Assembly (NCBI GenBank): GCA_963706875.1
Contig: CAVPNW010000021.1
Coordinates: forward strand, 124,001-188,000
From: Prado023 sp963706875
GTDB taxonomy: Bacteria > Actinomycetota > Actinomycetes > S36-B12 > CAIYMF01
DNA: 64,000 nucleotides
Direction: 5' to 3'
The translations under genes and the position numbers were made by a program. Below, one piece after another: positions 56,876-64,000 of this stretch (positions within the stretch are counted from its first letter, which is position 1; the number at the start of each line of letters is the position of its first letter). A model generated the notes under the pieces. The model searched no databases and was not told where the DNA came from. It was given only the letters and a program-made list of their open reading frames with translations.

Positions 56876-57423
56876 GCGGTCCCCGGGACGCACCCACCGG
56901 CCGCGCCGCCCCACGCCGCAGCGGGTGCGACGCCCCGTGCGGCCAGGAGCGCCAGCGCCTCATCGCCCAGGGGGTTCACGCCCGGTCCCGCCGCCAGGGA
57001 GTGCGCGACCAGGACGTGCAGGCACTTGACCCGGTCGGGCATCCCACCCGCGCTGATCCCGGCGATGTGCTCCACGTGCCCGAGCTGCTCGCGCTGGTCC
57101 AGGTAGGCCTCGTGGGCTGCGCGATAGGCATCGGCCAGCTCGGGATCGGTGGCCAGCCGGTCGGCCATCTCGCGCATGACCCCGTCAGCCTCCAACGTGC
57201 CGATCGCGCTGGTGGCCCGCGGGCAGGTCAGGTAGTACAGGGTCGGGAACGGGGTGCCGTCGGGCAGTTGCGGCTCGGTCATGAGCACGTCCGGCTGGCC
57301 GCACGAGCACCGGTGGGCCACAGCCCGCACCGCGCGCACCGGCCGGCCCAGCTGGGCCTCGACCGCGTCGAGGTCACCCTGGCTGACGGGCAGGGGTCCG
57401 GCGCCCGAGTGCCCAGCCGTCAC
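56872..57423 (-). CDS. DUF501 protein
   Basis: 183 residues from a GTG that overlaps the FtsB-like stop (GTGA). The pattern QLGRPVRAVRAVAHRCSCGQ, FPTLYYLTCPRATSAIGTLE and GGMPDRVKCLHVLVAHSLA matches DUF501; three Cys and several His may bind metal. The family is found between ftsB/divIC and ppx in actinobacteria. Function unknown. Confidence 0.9.
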   Translation of the reverse strand: MTAGHSGAGPLPVSQGDLDAVEAQLGRPVRAVRAVAHRCSCGQPDVLMTEPQLPDGTPFPTLYYLTCPRATSAIGTLEADGVMREMADRLATDPELADAYRAAHEAYLDQREQLGHVEHIAGISAGGMPDRVKCLHVLVAHSLAAGPGVNPLGDEALALLAARGVAPAAAWGGAAGGCVPGTA

Positions 57424-57914
57424 TGGCTGTAGCTCTCCGCCGGCTGGGCGGGGGCCGGGGCCGGCGGTGGGCTCTTCTTCGCCGGGTCGGCTGCATGCTC
57501 CACCGTGGTCCAGACCGCGCTCCACCACGGCCCGCCCTTGGGGGCTGCGGCCATCGGCCGGGTCTGGGTCGTCTCCGGTGCTGCGACGGTCTCCTCCGTG
57601 AGCACGACGTACCCGACCTCACCGGGTCGGACGAAGTGCAGCCGGGAGCGCGCCTGGGCCTCGATGTAGGCCTCGTCCTTCCAGCGATCGCGGGCAGCCT
57701 CCAGGTCGGTCACCCGCTGCGTGTGCCAGGCGACCTGCGACTCCAGCTCGGAGATCCGCGCCCCCTGGGTGATCCACTCCCGGAACGGGATGGCCAGGAT
57801 GGTGATCAGGACGACGACGACGCCCAGCGCGGCCCCCGCGCGGGCGGAGAGCACTGGGCGTCGGACGTCGGGTCGCCGGACCCGTGGTGCGGGGGATGGG
57901 CGGCCGGCTGACAT
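57420..57914 (-). CDS. ftsB: FtsB/DivIC septum formation initiator protein
   Basis: 164 residues. Basic cytoplasmic tail, one membrane helix (about 26-45, ALGVVVVLITILAIPF), a coiled coil (ISELESQVAWHTQRVTDLEA) and the DivIC box DEAYIEAQARSRLHFVRPGE. The Pro-rich C-terminus is long. ATG 57914 is chosen since GGGAGG then has normal spacing. Divisome component; the eno-ftsB-DUF501-ppx order is conserved in actinobacteria. Confidence 0.92.
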   Translation of the reverse strand: MSAGRPSPAPRVRRPDVRRPVLSARAGAALGVVVVLITILAIPFREWITQGARISELESQVAWHTQRVTDLEAARDRWKDEAYIEAQARSRLHFVRPGEVGYVVLTEETVAAPETTQTRPMAAAPKGGPWWSAVWTTVEHAADPAKKSPPPAPAPAQPAESYSQ

Positions 57915-57933
57915 GCCGCCCATCCTCCCACGG

Positions 57934-59244
57934 TCAGGCGGTGAACCTCGGGAACGCCGAGGCGCCTGCGTAGCGTGCCGCGTCGTCGAGCTCATCCTCG
58001 ATGCGCAGCAGCTGGTTGTACTTGGCAACCCGGTCCGAGCGGGCCGGGGCGCCGGACTTGATCTGGCCGCAGTTGAACGCGACAGCCAGGTCCGCGATGG
58101 TGGAGTCCTCGGTCTCACCCGAGCGGTGGCTCATCATCGTCTTGAAGCCAGCACGGTGTGCAGCCTCCACAGCCTCGGCAGTCTCAGTGAGCGAACCGAT
58201 CTGGTTGACCTTGACCAGCAGGGCGTTGGCGGTCTTCTCCGCGATGCCGCGCTGGATGCGCGTGGTGTTGGTGACGTAGTGGTCGTCGCCGACGATCTGC
58301 ACCTTGGCGCCGAGCTCGGCGGTGATCGCGGTCCAGTCGGCCCACTCGTCCTCGCCGAGGGGGTCCTCGATGGACACGATCGGGAAGTCGGTGACCAGGC
58401 CCTTGTAGTAGGCGATCATCTGGTCGGTGCTCTTGGCCTGGCCCTCGACGAAGTACTCGTTGGGCTTGACCTCGCCGGAGCCCTTCAGCGCGCGGCCGTA
58501 GAACTCCTGGGCTGCGACGTCCATCGCCAGGGCGATGTCGGTGCCGGGCTTGAAGCCGGCCTTCTCGATCGCCTCGACGATGAGCTCGAGCGCGGCGCGG
58601 TTGCTGGGCAGGTTCGGCGCGAATCCGCCCTCGTCGCCCAGGCCGGTGGCGTAGCCCTTGGACTTCAGCACGCCCTTGAGCGCGTGGTAGACCTCAGCAC
58701 CCTTGCGCAGCGCCTCGGCGAACGTCTCGGCGCCGATCGGGGCGATCATGAACTCCTGCATGTCGACCGAGGAGTCGGCGTGGGAGCCGCCGTTGATGAT
58801 GTTCATCATCGGCACGGGCAGCAGGTAGGCGTTCGGGCCACCGAGGTAGCGGAACAGCGGCAGGCCAGCGGACTCCGCGGCGGCCTTGGCCACGGCCAGG
58901 GACACGCCGAGGATCGCGTTGGCGCCCAGGCGCTCCTTGTTCGGGGTGCCGTCGAGGTCGATCATCGTCTGGTCGATGAGGCGCTGCTCGGAGGCGTCGA
59001 AGCCCAGGATCGCCGGGGCGATCTCGTCCTCGACGTTGGCCACGGCCTTGGTCACGCCCTTGCCCAGGTAGCGCGACGCGTCACCGTCGCGCAGCTCGTA
59101 GGCCTCGAAGGCGCCGGTGGACGCGCCCGAGGGCACTGCCGCCCGACCCGTCGCCCCGTCCTCAAGGGCCACCTCGACCTCGAGGGTCGGGTTTCCGCGC
59201 GAATCGAGGATCTCGCGCGCGATGACGACATCAATACTTGCCAC
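57934..59244 (-). CDS. eno: Enolase
   Basis: 436 residues from a GTG with GGGAGCATCCT upstream. Motifs: VPSGASTGAFEA (lid loop), NGGSHADSSVDMQEFMI, AMDVAAQEFY, VSIEDPLGEDEW and VGDD metal ligands, the catalytic Lys in LLVKVNQIGSLTET, and MSHRSGETEDSTIADLAV. Converts 2-phosphoglycerate to phosphoenolpyruvate. Confidence 0.98.
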   Translation of the reverse strand: MASIDVVIAREILDSRGNPTLEVEVALEDGATGRAAVPSGASTGAFEAYELRDGDASRYLGKGVTKAVANVEDEIAPAILGFDASEQRLIDQTMIDLDGTPNKERLGANAILGVSLAVAKAAAESAGLPLFRYLGGPNAYLLPVPMMNIINGGSHADSSVDMQEFMIAPIGAETFAEALRKGAEVYHALKGVLKSKGYATGLGDEGGFAPNLPSNRAALELIVEAIEKAGFKPGTDIALAMDVAAQEFYGRALKGSGEVKPNEYFVEGQAKSTDQMIAYYKGLVTDFPIVSIEDPLGEDEWADWTAITAELGAKVQIVGDDHYVTNTTRIQRGIAEKTANALLVKVNQIGSLTETAEAVEAAHRAGFKTMMSHRSGETEDSTIADLAVAFNCGQIKSGAPARSDRVAKYNQLLRIEDELDDAARYAGASAFPRFTA

Positions 59245-59360
59245 AGGATGCTCCCATCAGGTTGTTGGTCAGGCGGCGGACGCCCGAGGCGCTCGCACTG
59301 CCCGCCACACTACCGACTCCCGTGGCGGCGCTCCTGTTGAGCGCAGGTGCGCACGGGACC

Positions 59361-60077
59361 TCAGGTGGGCCCGGACTCCGTCGCGCGGACCCGGTCGGCG
59401 TAGCCGCGCAGGGCGCCCCGGAGTGCGGACTCCGGGTCCACGCCCCGGTCGAGCGCCTCGGTGGCCAGGGCCAGCAGCAGGTCCCCCACCCCGTCGCTCC
59501 CGACCTCGTCGAGGGCCTGCGCGGCCAGCGCCGTCGTTCTCGGGTCAGCCGGCGGCAGCTGCACCCCGCCGTGGGTGACGCGGTAGTGCATCTTGGCCGC
59601 GAGCAGCAGGGCGGGCAGCCCGGTCGGGATCCCATCGAGGACGGAGTCCCGGGACTTCTCGGCGGTCTTGCGGGCCAACCACACGGACTCGACGTGGGCG
59701 GCGGAGTCGACCGACTCGTCGCCGAACACGTGCGGGTGGCGGGCGACCAGCTTCGCGGCGATCCCGGCCGCGACGTCGTCGATCGACCACGGGTCGGACT
59801 CGTGCTCCTGGGCGATCCGGGAGTGGAACATGACCTGGAGCAGGACGTCGCCGAGCTCCTCGCGCATGGCCGCGCGGTCCCCGGTCTCGATCGCCTCGAC
59901 GGCCTCGTGGGCCTCCTCGGTCAAGTAGGAGACCAGGGACTGGTGGGTCTGCTCGGCGTCCCACGGGCACCCCCCCGGGGAGCGCAGCCGGTCCATGACG
60001 GCGATCAGCTCGATGAGCGGATCACCGCTGGGCGTGGGGACGTCGCGGGACAGCGGCCCCTGCGTGGCCGAGCCCAT
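59361..60077 (-). CDS. mazG: MazG-family nucleoside triphosphate pyrophosphohydrolase
   Basis: 238 residues. The core motif set is in the N-terminal half: MDRLRSPGGCPWDAEQTHQS, YLTEEAHEAVEAIETGD and REELGDVLLQVMFHSRIA (E-x2-E and E-x2-D metal sites), then RHPHVFGD. The C-terminal part is shorter than in E. coli MazG and lacks a clear second copy. Clears non-canonical NTPs. Adjoins the lipoprotein gene with no gap. Confidence 0.93.
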   Translation of the reverse strand: MGSATQGPLSRDVPTPSGDPLIELIAVMDRLRSPGGCPWDAEQTHQSLVSYLTEEAHEAVEAIETGDRAAMREELGDVLLQVMFHSRIAQEHESDPWSIDDVAAGIAAKLVARHPHVFGDESVDSAAHVESVWLARKTAEKSRDSVLDGIPTGLPALLLAAKMHYRVTHGGVQLPPADPRTTALAAQALDEVGSDGVGDLLLALATEALDRGVDPESALRGALRGYADRVRATESGPT

Positions 60078-60697
60078 CTACTGTGTTGCCTGCTCCCCGA
60101 CGGACGGCTCGGTCACCGACGAGCCGGGGACGATCGCCAGTTGGGCGTCATCCCAGGTCCCGTACCGTGGGGAGACCTCGACGTCGATGGCATCGGAGTA
60201 CTCCGAGAGGGCCACGCGGGTGGCCTCCCCCTTGGCCTGGGCGTCCCCGGATGGATTGAGCTTCTCGCCGATCGCGGTGACCAGCAGGTTCGTGCGGACG
60301 GTGTCCTCCAGCCCCCTGATCGGGATCCCGGACTGCAGCGCCAGGTTGTTCAGGGCGTCCTGGCCCCCGTTCTCGGTGGCCAGCTGCTCCAGGCCCTGCT
60401 CCACCTGGGTCCGGGTGAGCTCGACGCCGTTCAACGCGGCGTAGCTCTCGATCAGCCTGGTCTGGACGAGTCGCTGGGCCGTGGCGCCGGCCAACCCGGC
60501 CGGGGGTGCGCCGGGGGGCAGGCCCTGGTCGGCGAGCACCTGGGAGACGTCATCGGCGACCTCCGACTGTGCGATCCGGAAGTCCTGGGACACCGCCGCC
60601 TGGCCCGAGTCAATCGCCACGGACTGCGCCGACCCGTTGGTGCTGCAGCCGGCGAGCACCATCACGCCACAGCTCAGGGCGATGGCAGTCCTACGCA

Positions 60698-60698
<1 letters not shown>
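60078..60698 (-). CDS. SurA-N-like lipoprotein chaperone
   Basis: 206 residues. Lipoprotein signal with VLAGC (Cys about 18). The mature part has the SurA N-terminal pattern: DDVSQVLADQGL, TAQRLVQTRLIESYAALNGV, LTRTQVEQGLEQLA, TVRTNLLVTAIGEKLNP. No PPIase domain follows. ATG 60698 (six bases after GGAGG) is chosen over the GTG at 60701. It lies in the conserved mfd-lipoprotein-mazG-eno order and shares bases with the mfd stop. Confidence 0.85.

Positions 60699-64000
<3,302 letters not shown>

Overview
The window is high-GC actinobacterial DNA. Markers include DUF222/HNH (13E12-type), DUF1707, DUF3817, DUF4245, DUF4307, DUF501 and DUF6542 proteins, an Rv1086-like short-chain prenyltransferase beside a hemolysin III protein, and many leaderless starts (a TANNNT -10 box 6-8 nt before ATG/GTG). 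It looks like an Actinomycetes chromosome, perhaps Micrococcales; the sequence alone does not fix the genus.

Layout. 1-20.8 kb is intact housekeeping DNA: ychF, an HNH protein, rmuC, ispH, xseAB, class I fumarase, a secreted lytic transglycosylase with two CRP-like sites, phoH, a Z-prenyl synthase, xth, two MFS transporters, a SURF1 operon, greA and ilvA. 21-23 kb holds a DUF559 endonuclease gene between two near-identical palindromic repeats, then ung behind a G-rich tract. 23-41 kb is an amino-sugar region on the minus strand: a GlmL-like ATPase, nagB, PTS EIIB and EIIC, nagA, cutC, a Gfo/Idh oxidoreductase, two decayed genes (SIS isomerase, trypsin-like protease), and an operon for a chitobiose-type ABC importer, a GlmU-like nucleotidyltransferase fused to a phosphohexomutase, and a GH94 phosphorylase closest to N,N'-diacetylchitobiose phosphorylase. 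The apparent pathway is: chitobiose import, phosphorolysis to GlcNAc-1-P plus GlcNAc, then either mutase to GlcNAc-6-P (NagA/NagB to glycolysis) or uridylylation to UDP-GlcNAc.

41.87-50.58 kb is an 8.7-kb element inserted into the 3' end of msrA. A 12-bp sequence is repeated at both edges. The native msrA tail survives beyond the right edge, still overlapping the next host gene by 4 bp, and the element supplies a substitute msrA tail that keeps the C-terminal cysteine. It encodes a large serine integrase, a tightly overlapping operon of tiny Cys-rich and membrane proteins, a DnaB-N-like protein, a P-loop ATPase and one HK97-type major capsid protein, with no terminase, portal or protease visible. 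It looks like a minimal phage satellite and is the most novel item here.

50.6-64 kb is again intact host DNA: SGNH hydrolase, alpha/beta hydrolase, Bax-inhibitor protein, a tRNA with UAA anticodon, def, an ACT-domain protein, ppx, DUF501, ftsB/divIC, eno, mazG, a SurA-like lipoprotein and mfd (cut by the window end).

Caution: from about 20.85 to 50.5 kb many genes carry single-base frame breaks, most resolvable as one extra base, while the flanks have none. These look mainly like sequence errors. Spans for those genes cover the whole reconstructed gene, and the quoted protein features combine reading frames.
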